Source of the DNA: JBDLRH01 sp039800165
GTDB lineage: Bacteria > Pseudomonadota > Gammaproteobacteria > Burkholderiales > Burkholderiaceae_C
Assembly: GCA_039800165.1 (NCBI GenBank)
Contig: JBDLRH010000009.1
Coordinates: forward strand, 1 to 50,715
Direction of reading: 5' to 3'
DNA: 50,715 bases
Part shown: piece by piece, positions 1 to 7,656 of the stretch
Layout: each line of letters begins with the position of its first letter
Position numbering within the stretch: position 1 is the stretch's first letter
Notes under the pieces: model-generated
Seen by the model: only the letters and a program-made list of their open reading frames with translations
Databases searched by the model: none
What the model was told of the DNA's origin: nothing
Program-made: the position numbers and the translations under genes

Positions 1-716
1 GCGCGTGCGCCGATCGGCGCCAGCGTGACGCTGGCGGCCGAGATGATGACGAGCGCCGGCAGGTACAGGTAGCCCACCGATCCCCAGGGCATCTGCGGCA
101 GGCCGATGCCGGCCCAGATGTAGCCCAGCGTGCCCGCCAGCGCGATCGGAAAGCCGAGCGCCGCCGAGGTGCCCACCGCGTTGTGGATCTTCACGTTGCA
201 CCAGGTCATGAAGGGCACCGAGATGAAGGCGCCGCCGGCACCCACCAGCGACGACAGGAAGCCGATCAAGCCGCCCACGCCGAACAGGCCGCCGGTGCCG
301 GGCAGGGTGCGTGTGGGCTTGGGCTTGCGGTCCAGCAGCATCTGCGTGGCCGAAAAGCCGATGAACAGCGCAAACAGCACGCTCAGCACCTTGCCCGACA
401 GCGCCACCGCCACCTGCGCGCCGACCAGGCCACCCACCACGATGCCGGGGGCCAGTGCCAGCGCCACCGGCCAGAGCACGGCGCCGCGCTGGTGGTGCGC
501 ACGCACCGACGACAGCGAGGTGAAGCAGATGGTGGCCAGCGAGGTCGCAATCGCCATCTTCACCGCATGCTCGGCCGGGAAGCCCTTGGCATTGAGGATG
601 AAGGTGATGAAGGGCACCATGATCATCCCGCCGCCGATGCCCAGCAGGCCGGCGAGAAACCCGGTGATGCTGCCCAGCGCAATCAGTTCGGCAACCAGCA
701 GCGGTTCGATCGGCAT
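1..716 (-). CDS. TauE/SafE family anion exporter, 3' end outside window
   Basis: Inner-membrane permease of the TauE/SafE (DUF81) family, whose members move sulfite, sulfoacetate or similar organosulfur anions. Reading the minus strand from the ATG at 716 gives MPIEPLLVAELIALGSITGF, then the glycine-rich GLLGIGGGMIMVPF repeat typical of the family. A second copy of that motif (SLVGAGGAFISVPF) follows in the C-terminal half, so the internal duplication is visible. About 238 residues lie in the window, close to the usual 240-260, so only a short tail is missing past base 1. It starts 47 bases after the 3' end of the 6S RNA and may share its transcript, much as ygfA follows ssrS in enterics. No strong ribosome binding site is seen. 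The substrate cannot be assigned. Confidence 0.88.
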   Translation of the reverse strand, partial: MPIEPLLVAELIALGSITGFLAGLLGIGGGMIMVPFITFILNAKGFPAEHAVKMAIATSLATICFTSLSSVRAHHQRGAVLWPVALALAPGIVVGGLVGAQVAVALSGKVLSVLFALFIGFSATQMLLDRKPKPTRTLPGTGGLFGVGGLIGFLSSLVGAGGAFISVPFMTWCNVKIHNAVGTSAALGFPIALAGTLGYIWAGIGLPQMPWGSVGYLYLPALVIISAASVTLAPIGAR

Positions 717-763
717 CGGTGGGGCGGGGAGGGGAGGGGTAAAGAGGGCGCGAAGGCAGTGAA

Positions 764-936
764 GGTGTCTGCAGGAATCCACCGGGCCGGATCCTGAACC
801 GGGGTTCAGGTGGGCGAGGTCAACCAGGCCTTGGGTTCATCTGACGCGAGACGATCACGCTGGCCGGGCGATATTCCAAGCCCTTGCTCAAAGAGCATTG
901 GTTCAAGGAAATAAAAGCCCGGCGGGCCTGCAGACC
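764..936 (-). ncRNA. ssrS: 6S RNA (SsrS)
   Basis: This RNA binds sigma-70 RNA polymerase by mimicking an open promoter. A long closing stem pairs GGTCTGCAGG at the 5' end (936-927) with CCTGCAGACACC at the 3' end (775-764). An inner stem pairs CCGCCGGGC with GCCCGGTGG. The 3' arm has the CCTGAACC/GGTTCAGG hairpin, the counterpart of the CCTTGAACC/GGTTCAAGG hairpin in E. coli 6S RNA. The length of about 173 nt fits the family. A TACAAT -10 box at 947-942 sits about 6 bases upstream of the predicted 5' end. The position directly after zapA is the conserved proteobacterial location. Confidence 0.88.
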
Positions 937-941
937 GCTTC

Positions 942-947
942 ATTGTA
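942..947 (-). promoter_or_regulatory. -10 box of the 6S RNA promoter
   Basis: TACAAT on the minus strand lies 5-7 bases before the 5' end deduced from the closing stem of the 6S RNA. No clear -35 hexamer is found at 16-18 bp. Confidence 0.55.
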
Positions 948-1100
948 GGCGCGGGTGTGCGGCACAGGCGGCGCTTGTGCTCAAAGGCAACACAAGGAAG
1001 GGCATTGACAGGACGCAAGACATGGCGGGCATCACACGGAAGCACAACCCGGAAGCACAGCGCGGCAGCACAGCGCCTGCGCTTCGCGCCTGCGCGCCCC

Positions 1101-1523
1101 TCAGATCAGGCGGCCGTCGTTGCCCAGGGCCTGCTCAAGGCGCTGCAGCACCTGTGCAAGCCGCGCGTCTGCGGCATGGTCCGCAGCGTGATCGGCGGCG
1201 TGATCTGCACCACCGTGAGCGGATTCATTCGCACCGGTGCGCGCATGCGCTGCACTGCCGTTCCCGTTGAGGGGCGCCGGGGGCGCAAGCGGCAGTGCCG
1301 CCGATGCGTCAGCGGGCAGGCTCGCCGACTCGCCGAGGTCAAACGCAAGGTTGAGTGCGGCGAGCACCGCGATGCGGTCACGTGCCTTGATCTTGCCGGC
1401 ATCGCGAATGCGGCACATGGCGCTGTCGACCTTCTCGACGGCCTCCAGCAGGCGTTGCTCGCCGCCTTCGGGGCAGCCGAGCAGGTAGCTCTGGCCCATG
1501 ATCTGGACTTCGAGCTGCTTCAT
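1101..1523 (-). CDS. zapA: Cell division protein ZapA
   Basis: ZapA binds and bundles FtsZ filaments at the division ring. The N-terminal 65 residues carry the family pattern: MKQLEVQIMGQSYLLGCPEG, then ALNLAF in a long helix. At 140 residues it is longer than the usual ~105. The extra part is an Ala/Pro/Gly-rich linker (about 68-104) and a four-unit AADH repeat (105-120), followed by a final helix (RLAQVLQRLEQAL) that probably continues the ZapA coiled coil. It lies 5 bases downstream of the ZapB-like gene and is likely co-transcribed with it; ssrS follows. The low-complexity insert looks like lineage-specific growth rather than a frame error, because the terminal helix is in frame. Confidence 0.92.
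   Translation of the reverse strand: MKQLEVQIMGQSYLLGCPEGGEQRLLEAVEKVDSAMCRIRDAGKIKARDRIAVLAALNLAFDLGESASLPADASAALPLAPPAPLNGNGSAAHARTGANESAHGGADHAADHAADHAADARLAQVLQRLEQALGNDGRLI
1164..1211 (-). repeat. Four 12-base units encoding (G/A)ADH in zapA
   Basis: Residues 105-120 of ZapA read GADH-AADH-AADH-AADA, a 12-base period repeated four times. The units differ at synonymous positions, so the repeat is not a very recent slippage product. Confidence 0.7.
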
Positions 1524-1528
1524 CGGGT

Positions 1529-1756
1529 TCAGGCGGCGTTGCGCACGTCGGGCAGCCGCTCGAGCAGGGCATCGATGCGGTTGCGCGCAGCCGACAGGCG
1601 CGAGCGCAGCGAGTCACGCTCTTGCGTCAGCGACTCGACCTGCGCGCCCAGCAGTGCGTTGGTGCGCTGCAGTTCCTCGTAGCGCACCAGCAGCCGGTCG
1701 ACATGCTCCACGAGCTGTTCGATCTGCTCGGCGCGGGAGGGTGCAGCGCTGCTCAT
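1529..1756 (-). CDS. ZapB-like coiled-coil protein (TIGR02449-type)
   Basis: A small protein of 75 residues from the ATG at 1756 (78 from the ATG at 1765). It is almost wholly helical with heptad spacing (EQIEQLVEHVDRLLVRYEEL, then QVESLTQERDSLRSRLSAA). This matches the short coiled-coil proteins encoded just upstream of zapA in betaproteobacteria, which resemble the division factor ZapB. A role with ZapA at the Z ring is inferred from position and shape. A TACAAT box (1769-1764) ends only 7 bases before the 1756 ATG, so the transcript may be leaderless and the 1765 ATG would overlap the promoter. I therefore prefer 1756. Confidence 0.78.
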   Translation of the reverse strand: MSSAAPSRAEQIEQLVEHVDRLLVRYEELQRTNALLGAQVESLTQERDSLRSRLSAARNRIDALLERLPDVRNAA

Positions 1757-1763
1757 GCGGATC

Positions 1764-1769
1764 ATTGTA
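1764..1769 (-). promoter_or_regulatory. -10 box of the zapB-like/zapA promoter
   Basis: TACAAT with 7 bases between it and the ATG at 1756. This spacing puts the predicted transcription start at or next to the start codon. Confidence 0.45.
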
Positions 1770-1817
1770 GGGGCAGCGCGCAAGCCCCGCGACAGGAAGC
1801 CGCCCTAGAATAGGGGC

Positions 1818-2025
1818 GTTGGTGCTCGCAGCGTGGTTCACACGCCGCAGTTCAACGGGAAGCAGGCGGCACCGGCCCCAGGCCGGTTGTCCAGACTGCG
1901 CTGCCCCCGCAACGGTTCGCAGACGGGTCCTCGTGGCCCCGCTTTCGACACACAGCCACTGGAGCCCTGAACAAGCTCTGGGAAGGCGCCGAAGGTTGCT
2001 TCTGCAAGCCCGGATACCGGCCAAC
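1818..2025 (+). promoter_or_regulatory. Cobalamin (AdoCbl-type) riboswitch upstream of btuB
   Basis: The conserved blocks of the B12 riboswitch occur in order: TTCAACGGGAAGCAGGCGGC, GACTGCGCTGCCCCCGCAAC, AGCCACTGG, GGGAAGGCGCCGAAGG, and the B12 box GCAAGCCCGGATACCGGCC (about 2004-2022). The element ends about 95 bases before the btuB ATG at 2120. A hairpin CCGTGGC/GCCGCGG follows at about 2073-2092 without a T run, so control may act on translation or through Rho rather than by an intrinsic terminator. High B12 should switch the operon off. Confidence 0.95.
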
Positions 2026-2119
2026 AGGGTGGGTGCGTGCGCCGCAAGGCAGCGTGCCCGTGACGTCCATGCCGTGGCGGGGAAGCCGCGGAAGGGCTCC
2101 TGTCTTGTGGTGGTTGTCC

Positions 2120-4033
2120 ATGGCTTCTCATGCCCCGTTGACGGTCCAGCCGTCAGTTCCCTCGTCTCCTTGTTCCACGCTGTGGGTGGCGCTGCTCTGC
2201 GCGCTGCCGCTGGCGGCCGTTCCGGCTGCTGCCTCAGCCCAGTCTCTGCCTTACGTGCAGCCAACCGCTGCACCGGCTTCGGCCCTGGCATCGATGCAGG
2301 TCGCTGCGCTTGACCCGGTGGTCGTCACAGCCACGCGCCATCCGGTGCGCGCCGATGAACTGGTCAGCGAGGTGGTGGTGATCGAGCGTGCGCAGATCGA
2401 AGACTCTGCCGCGCGCACCGTGCCCGAGCTGCTGGCACGCAGCGCGGGTGTGCAGTTCACCTCGACCGGGGGCGTGGGCAAGGTCGCCGGCGTGTTCATC
2501 CGCGGCGCCGAGTCGCGCCACACCGTGCTGCTGATCGATGGCGTGCGCTACGGCTCGGCCACTGCCGGCATCCCGATCTGGGATGCCGTGCCGCTGGAGA
2601 TGATCGAGCGCATCGAGGTGCTCAAGGGCCCTGCGTCGGCGCTGTACGGCAGCGACGGCGTGGGCGGGGTGGTGCAGATCTTCACCCGCCGCGGCCAGAC
2701 CGGCTACCGGCCCTATGCCTCGCTGGGGATGGGCAGCAGCGGCACGGCACAGGCCGCGGCAGGCACCAGCGGCGGCAAAGGACCGTGGACCTACGCCTTT
2801 GGCGTGCAGCGCACGCGTGAACGCGGCATCTCCGCCACCAATGCCAACGCGCCCTTCGGCATCCACGACCCCGACCGCGACGGCTTCGTGCAGAACTCGC
2901 TGAACGCGTCGGCTGCGCTGCAACTGCATGCCGACTGGCGGGTCGAGGCATCGGTGCTGCACTCCAGCGGCACCACCCGATTTGACGACGGCCCCGGCAT
3001 CGACGCGCGCAGCCGCATCCGCAGCGACGTGGCATCGCTGGGCCTCAAGGGCCGCATCGGCGCCTGGAACAGCGAGCTGCGGCTGGCCCACAGCGTGGAC
3101 CTCGACCGCGCGATCGAAGGTTCGTGGCTGCCGTCCGAGTTCCGCACCACCCAGCAGCAGTGGAGCTGGCTGAACACGATGGCCACGCCGCTGGGCACCG
3201 CGCTGGCGGGCCTGGAGCGCCGCGAGCAGCAGGTCGATGGCTCCACCGCCTACGACGTGAGCCAGCGCACCATCGACGCGGTGTTTGCCGGCCTCAACGG
3301 CCAGTCGGGCGCGCACAGCTGGCAGGCCAACCTGCGGCGCGACCGCAATTCGCAGTTTGGCGGCAGCACCACCGGCTTTGCCGGCTACGCCTATCGCATC
3401 GGCGGTGGCTGGCGCGTGCACGCGTCGCACGGCACCAGCTTCGTGGCGCCCAACTTCAACCAGCTGTACTACCCGGGTTTCAGCAATCCGCTGCTGCAGC
3501 CCGAGCGTGGCCGCAACACCGAAGCTGCACTCAGCTGGAGCGCAGGCGGCCACGACCTGCGGCTGACGCGCTTTGACAACCGCATCCGCGGCTACATCAG
3601 CAACACGACGCTGCCGCAGAACGTGCCGCGCAGCCGCATTGACGGCTGGACGCTTGCCTACGAAGGCCGCCTGGCCAGTGCCACCCGCATGCGCGCCTCG
3701 CTCGATGCGCTGGACCCGCGCAACGAGGCCACCGGCCGGCTGCTGCCGCGCCGCGCGCGCGAGCAGGCCACGCTGGCGGTGGACCATCAGGCCGGTGCGT
3801 GGCGCTTCGGCGGCAGCCTGCTGCACGCCGGCGCGCGCTTTGACGACATCGCCAACACCGTGCCATTGGCCTCCTACATCACGATCGACCTGCATGCCGA
3901 GCACCGCCTGCCGGGCGACTGGCGGCTGCAGTTCAAGCTGGCCAACCTGACCGACCGCGTGTACGAAACCGCCTACGGCTACAACCAGCCCGGCCGCGCG
4001 GCCCATGTGACGCTGCGCTGGCAGCCGCGCTGA
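2120..4033 (+). CDS. btuB: TonB-dependent vitamin B12 receptor BtuB
   Basis: Outer-membrane receptor that imports corrinoids with energy from TonB. The ATG at 2120 gives MASHAPLTVQPSVPSSPCST, then a hydrophobic stretch ending AAASAQ, a good Sec signal peptide. Upstream in-frame codons lie inside the riboswitch leader and are rejected. A TonB-box-like LDPVVVTATR follows, then the plug domain (GVFIRGAESRHTVLLIDGVR; VLKGPASALYGSDGVGGVVQ), and a beta barrel that ends in a typical C-terminal strand (AAHVTLRWQPR). The length of 637 residues is normal. It is the first gene behind a cobalamin riboswitch and is followed by four further B12 uptake genes, which fixes the substrate well beyond family level. 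Confidence 0.95.
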   Translation: MASHAPLTVQPSVPSSPCSTLWVALLCALPLAAVPAAASAQSLPYVQPTAAPASALASMQVAALDPVVVTATRHPVRADELVSEVVVIERAQIEDSAARTVPELLARSAGVQFTSTGGVGKVAGVFIRGAESRHTVLLIDGVRYGSATAGIPIWDAVPLEMIERIEVLKGPASALYGSDGVGGVVQIFTRRGQTGYRPYASLGMGSSGTAQAAAGTSGGKGPWTYAFGVQRTRERGISATNANAPFGIHDPDRDGFVQNSLNASAALQLHADWRVEASVLHSSGTTRFDDGPGIDARSRIRSDVASLGLKGRIGAWNSELRLAHSVDLDRAIEGSWLPSEFRTTQQQWSWLNTMATPLGTALAGLERREQQVDGSTAYDVSQRTIDAVFAGLNGQSGAHSWQANLRRDRNSQFGGSTTGFAGYAYRIGGGWRVHASHGTSFVAPNFNQLYYPGFSNPLLQPERGRNTEAALSWSAGGHDLRLTRFDNRIRGYISNTTLPQNVPRSRIDGWTLAYEGRLASATRMRASLDALDPRNEATGRLLPRRAREQATLAVDHQAGAWRFGGSLLHAGARFDDIANTVPLASYITIDLHAEHRLPGDWRLQFKLANLTDRVYETAYGYNQPGRAAHVTLRWQPR

Positions 4034-4067
4034 GCGCGGGCACACCTTCATCGGCACAGGCTGCACC

Positions 4068-4886
4068 ATGTCCGCGATTCCGCAGCACCTGAGCGACGGT
4101 CCGCAGCGCATCGTCTGCCTGACCGAGGAGACCACCGAGTGGCTGTACCTGCTCGGGCAGGAGCAGCGCATTGTCGGCATCAGCGGCTATACGGTGCGGC
4201 CCCGCCGCGCGCGCGAGGAAAAGCCCAAGGTCAGCGCCTTCCTGAGCGCCAGGATTGACAAGATCCTGGCGCTGGAGCCCGATTGCGTGTTCGGCTTCTC
4301 TGACCTGCAGGCCGACATCGCCAGCGCGCTGATCCGTCACGGCGTGCAGGTGACGGTGTTCAACCAGCGCAGCGTGGCCGAGATTTTCGCGATGCTGCAG
4401 CAGGTGGCAGCGATGGTGGGCTGCGCGCAGCGGGGCCACGAGCTGCTGCAGGGCATGCGCCAGCGGCTGCTGCAGATCGAGGCAGCCGCGCGGGCGCTGC
4501 CGCGGCGACCGCGCATCTACTTCGAGGAATGGGACGAACCCGCCATCAGCGCGATCCGCTGGGTGTCGGAGCTCACCGGCATCGCGGGCGGTGACGACAT
4601 CTTTCCGGAGCTGGCACAGCAGTCACTGGGCAAGGACCGCATCATTGCCGAGCGCGCCGAGATCGTGCGCCGCGCGCCCGACATCGTGATCGGTTCGTGG
4701 TGCGGCAAGAAGTTCCGCGCCGAGAAGGTGGCCGCGCGCGAAGGCTGGGCGCAGGTGCCGGCGGTGCGCGATGCGCAGCTGTTCGAAATCAAGTCGGCCG
4801 ACATCCTGCAGCCCGGGCCGGCGGCGCTGACCGACGGTGTGGAGCAGCTGCATCGCATCGTGATGCAGTGGGGGCAGCGGGCGTGA
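4068..4886 (+). CDS. Signal-less BtuF-like cobalamin-binding protein
   Basis: 272 residues with the class III periplasmic-binding fold found in corrinoid and iron-siderophore receptors. RIVCLTEETTEWLYLLGQ opens the N lobe, EPDCVFGFSDLQADIA follows, and a C lobe begins near RPRIYFEEWDEPAISAIRWV. Unlike btuF just downstream, there is no signal peptide or lipobox: the protein starts MSAIPQHLSDGPQRIVCL. It lies 34 bases after btuB and overlaps btuF by 4 bases (GTGA), so it belongs to the same operon. It could be a cytoplasmic corrinoid-binding or handling protein, or a receptor exported by another route. B12 involvement is supported by the operon; the exact role is unknown. Confidence 0.8.
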   Translation: MSAIPQHLSDGPQRIVCLTEETTEWLYLLGQEQRIVGISGYTVRPRRAREEKPKVSAFLSARIDKILALEPDCVFGFSDLQADIASALIRHGVQVTVFNQRSVAEIFAMLQQVAAMVGCAQRGHELLQGMRQRLLQIEAAARALPRRPRIYFEEWDEPAISAIRWVSELTGIAGGDDIFPELAQQSLGKDRIIAERAEIVRRAPDIVIGSWCGKKFRAEKVAAREGWAQVPAVRDAQLFEIKSADILQPGPAALTDGVEQLHRIVMQWGQRA

Positions 4887-5794
4887 GGACGCCGCGCGTT
4901 GCAGGGCTTGTGCTGGCCTTGGCCCTGTGTGCATCTGCTGCGCTGGCCTCCACGACCACTCCCACTTCCGCGCCCGCGCCCGTAACGATCCGCTTCACCG
5001 ACGACCGCGGCAAGCTGCTCACGTTGCCGCGCAGTCCGCAGCGCATCGTGTCGGTGCTGCCGGCACTCACCGAGACAGTGTGTGCCCTCGGCCACTGCGG
5101 GCGGCTGGTGGGCGTGGACCGCTATTCCAACCATCCCGCTTCGCTGGCGCGGCTGCCGCAGGTCGGTGGCGGACTCGACCCGAACCTTGAGGCCATCGTG
5201 GCCTTGCGGCCCGATGTGGTGCTGAGTGCCAAGTCCACCCGCGGCGTCGAGCGGCTGGAGAGCCTGGGCATCACCGTGGTGGCGCTGGAGCCGGTGCGCA
5301 TGGCCGATGTGCGGCGCGTGTGGCAACAGCTGGCGACGGTGCTGCAGGTCGACGATGAAGAGTCGCGCTGGCAGGCGCTGGAGCGCGAGGTGGCGCGCGC
5401 TGCGCAGCGTGTGCCGCCGGCTGCGCGTGGCCAGCGGGTGTACTTCGAGGCCAGCGCGGGCCCGTACGCCGCCGGTGCGGCTTCGTTCATCGGCGAGATG
5501 CTGGAGCGGCTGGGGCTGCGCAATGTGGTGCCGGCAGAGCTCGGTGCGTTTCCGCTGGTCAACCCCGAGTTCGTGGTACGTGCAGCACCCGACTGGATCT
5601 TTGTGGGCGAGCGCACCGGCCCGCCGGTGGTGCAGCGCCCGGGCTGGGCCGCGCTCGGTGCCGTGCAGGGCGGACGTGTGTGCCAGTTCACGCCGCAGCA
5701 AGGCGACATCCTGGTGCGGCCCGGGCCGCGCCTGGCGGAGGCAGCGCACCTCATCGCCGACTGCGTGCAGGGCCGTGCGGGAGTGCAGCGGTGA
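4883..5794 (+). CDS. btuF: Periplasmic cobalamin-binding protein BtuF
   Basis: Substrate-binding component of the BtuCD-F importer. The GTG at 4883 overlaps the preceding stop (GTGA) and is followed by a clear signal peptide (AGLVLALALCASAALA). Starts further upstream lie inside the previous gene in another frame and are rejected. The mature part has the class III binding-protein layout: PQRIVSVLPALTETVCALG near the N terminus, VGVDRYSNHPASLARLPQVG, then DPNLEAIVALRPDVVL in the first lobe. The second lobe contains VYFEASAGPYAAGAASFIGE. At 303 residues it is close to the usual size. btuC follows with another 4-base overlap, so translation is probably coupled. Confidence 0.92.
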   Translation: MRTPRVAGLVLALALCASAALASTTTPTSAPAPVTIRFTDDRGKLLTLPRSPQRIVSVLPALTETVCALGHCGRLVGVDRYSNHPASLARLPQVGGGLDPNLEAIVALRPDVVLSAKSTRGVERLESLGITVVALEPVRMADVRRVWQQLATVLQVDDEESRWQALEREVARAAQRVPPAARGQRVYFEASAGPYAAGAASFIGEMLERLGLRNVVPAELGAFPLVNPEFVVRAAPDWIFVGERTGPPVVQRPGWAALGAVQGGRVCQFTPQQGDILVRPGPRLAEAAHLIADCVQGRAGVQR

Positions 5795-6852
5795 CCGGGC
5801 GCAGCCATGTCCCCACCTTGCAGGCCGTGCGCGAACGCACGCGCAGCACGGGGGCGGTGCATCCGGCGCTGTTGGCGCTTGCCTTGCTGATGCTGTTGGC
5901 ACTGCTGCTGGTGCTGGGCACGCTGGTGGGCAGTGCGGGCCTGCAGTGGCCCGGCAGCGCGGCCGATGCGGTGGCGCAGCGCATCGCGTTTGAGATCCGG
6001 CTGCCGCGCACCCTGGGCGCGGTGCTGGTGGGGGCACTGCTCGGGCTGGCCGGTGCGGTGGCGCAAGGCCTGTTTCGCAATCCGCTGGCCGATCCGTTTT
6101 TGCTGGGCAGCGCCTCGGGCGCCGCGCTGGGCGTGGCGCTGGCGCTGGCGATGTGGGGCGTGTCGCCGCTGGCGGTGCAGGCCCTCGCACGGTTGGGCGT
6201 GACCGGTGCTGCCTTTGCCGGTGCGATGCTGGGCGTGCTGCTCACGCTGGCCTTGTCGCGCGGCGTGCAGCACACGCTGCGCCTGCTGCTGGCCGGCGTG
6301 ATCGTGGGCGTGGTGCTGGGTGCCTGCAAGGACCTGATCACCCTGGCGCGCCCCGATGTGCTGCAGGGCCTGCAGGGCTTTACCTTGGGCCACACCGGTT
6401 TCATTGGCTGGGGTTCGTGCGCGCTGATGGCGGCGGTGCTGCTGCCGCTGCTGGCGCTGGCGTGGGTGCTGGGCCCGATGCTTGACGGCCTGTCGCTGGG
6501 CGAGCCCACCGCGCAGAGCCTGGGCCTGCCGCTTGCGCCGCTGCGGATGGCGTTGGTGGCGGCGCTGGCGCTGGCCACCGGCACCGCCGTGGCGCAGGCC
6601 GGCCTGATTGCGTTTGTGGGGCTGGCTGCACCGCACCTGGTGCGCGCCATGGTGCGCACCACCCACGCCGCGCTGACGCTTCTGAGTGCGCTGGCCGGTG
6701 CCGTGCTGCTGGCTGCTGCCGACATCGCCGCGCGCACGGTGGTCGCGCCTGCGGAATGGCCGGTCGGTGTGATGACCGCGGTGCTGGGCGGAGGCTATCT
6801 GTTGTGGCGCATGCATCGCGGCGGGCTGCGGTCGTCTGGAGGTGCGGCATGA
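5791..6852 (+). CDS. btuC: Cobalamin ABC transporter permease BtuC
   Basis: FecCD/BtuC-type permease of 353 residues with about ten hydrophobic segments. Signature stretches are IRLPRTLGAVLVGALLGLAG in the N half, GLFRNPLADPFLLGSASGAA after it, and GLIAFVGLAAPHLVR near the C end, the loop that couples to the ATPase. The GTG at 5791 overlaps the btuF stop as GTGA and is in frame with the first membrane segment. It pairs with BtuD downstream (ATGA overlap) and BtuF upstream to form the inner-membrane B12 importer. Confidence 0.93.
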   Translation: MTGRSHVPTLQAVRERTRSTGAVHPALLALALLMLLALLLVLGTLVGSAGLQWPGSAADAVAQRIAFEIRLPRTLGAVLVGALLGLAGAVAQGLFRNPLADPFLLGSASGAALGVALALAMWGVSPLAVQALARLGVTGAAFAGAMLGVLLTLALSRGVQHTLRLLLAGVIVGVVLGACKDLITLARPDVLQGLQGFTLGHTGFIGWGSCALMAAVLLPLLALAWVLGPMLDGLSLGEPTAQSLGLPLAPLRMALVAALALATGTAVAQAGLIAFVGLAAPHLVRAMVRTTHAALTLLSALAGAVLLAAADIAARTVVAPAEWPVGVMTAVLGGGYLLWRMHRGGLRSSGGAA

Positions 6853-7640
6853 GCACGCCGGTCGCCCTCGCGTCCGAAGTGTTGGCCTTGCAGGGGCGCG
6901 GCCTCGCGGCACGGCTGGGTGGCGTGGAGGTGCTGTACCCCACCGATCTGACCCTGCGCGCAGGCCGCTGGACCTGCGTCGTCGGGCCCAACGGCGCGGG
7001 CAAGTCCACGCTGCTCAAGGCGCTGGCCGCGCTGCTGCCGCATGCGGGCACGGTGCGCCTGCTGGGACGCGACACGGAGTCACTCAGCCGCCGCGAACGT
7101 GCGCGAACGCTGGCCTGGCTGGGGCAGGGCACCACCGGTGCGGAAGACCTGAGCGTGCACGATGTGGCGATGCTCGGCCGCCTGCCGCATCGCCCGTGGC
7201 TGGCCGCGCCCTCGGCGCAGGATCAGGTGGCCGTTCGCGACGCGCTGCAGGCAATGCAGGCCTGGGACTGGCGCGAACGCCCGCTGGGGGAACTGTCCGG
7301 CGGCGAGCGCCAGCGCGTGCTCATCGCGCGCTGCCTGGCGGTGGGTGCGCCGGTGATGCTGATGGACGAGCCGCTGGCCAACCTCGACCCGCCGCATCAG
7401 GCCGACTGGATGGCGCTGGTGCGCGCCCGCGTGGCCGGTGGCGGCACGGTGGTGTCGGTGCTGCACGAGGTGGGCATCGCGCTGCAGGCCGACGACCTGC
7501 TGGTGATGCACAACGGGCGGGTGGTGCACCACGGCGCCTGTGATGACCCCGCCACGCACGAAGCGCTGCAGCAGGCCTTCGACCACCGGCTGTCGCTGCA
7601 CCGCGTGGACGGGCGCTGGACCGCACTGCCGCGCGCCTAG
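6849..7640 (+). CDS. btuD: Cobalamin ABC transporter ATPase BtuD
   Basis: ATPase subunit of the B12 importer, 263 residues. Walker A is GPNGAGKST (46-54), the ABC signature is LSGGERQRV (149-157), Walker B is VMLMDEP (169-175), and the switch His sits in VVSVLHEVG. The ATG at 6849 overlaps the btuC stop (ATGA); upstream in-frame codons fall inside btuC. It is the last gene of the riboswitch-controlled operon. The next gene is convergent and begins 17 bases later on the other strand, with no visible intrinsic terminator between them. Confidence 0.94.
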   Translation: MSTPVALASEVLALQGRGLAARLGGVEVLYPTDLTLRAGRWTCVVGPNGAGKSTLLKALAALLPHAGTVRLLGRDTESLSRRERARTLAWLGQGTTGAEDLSVHDVAMLGRLPHRPWLAAPSAQDQVAVRDALQAMQAWDWRERPLGELSGGERQRVLIARCLAVGAPVMLMDEPLANLDPPHQADWMALVRARVAGGGTVVSVLHEVGIALQADDLLVMHNGRVVHHGACDDPATHEALQQAFDHRLSLHRVDGRWTALPRA

Positions 7641-7656
7641 CGGCCCTGCATCGTGG

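Noticed and set aside
2234..4180. A minus-strand open frame of 648 codons opposite btuB
   Set aside because: Composition is typical of shadow frames (His/Arg/Gln/Ala-rich), and the plus strand encodes a full BtuB behind a cobalamin riboswitch.
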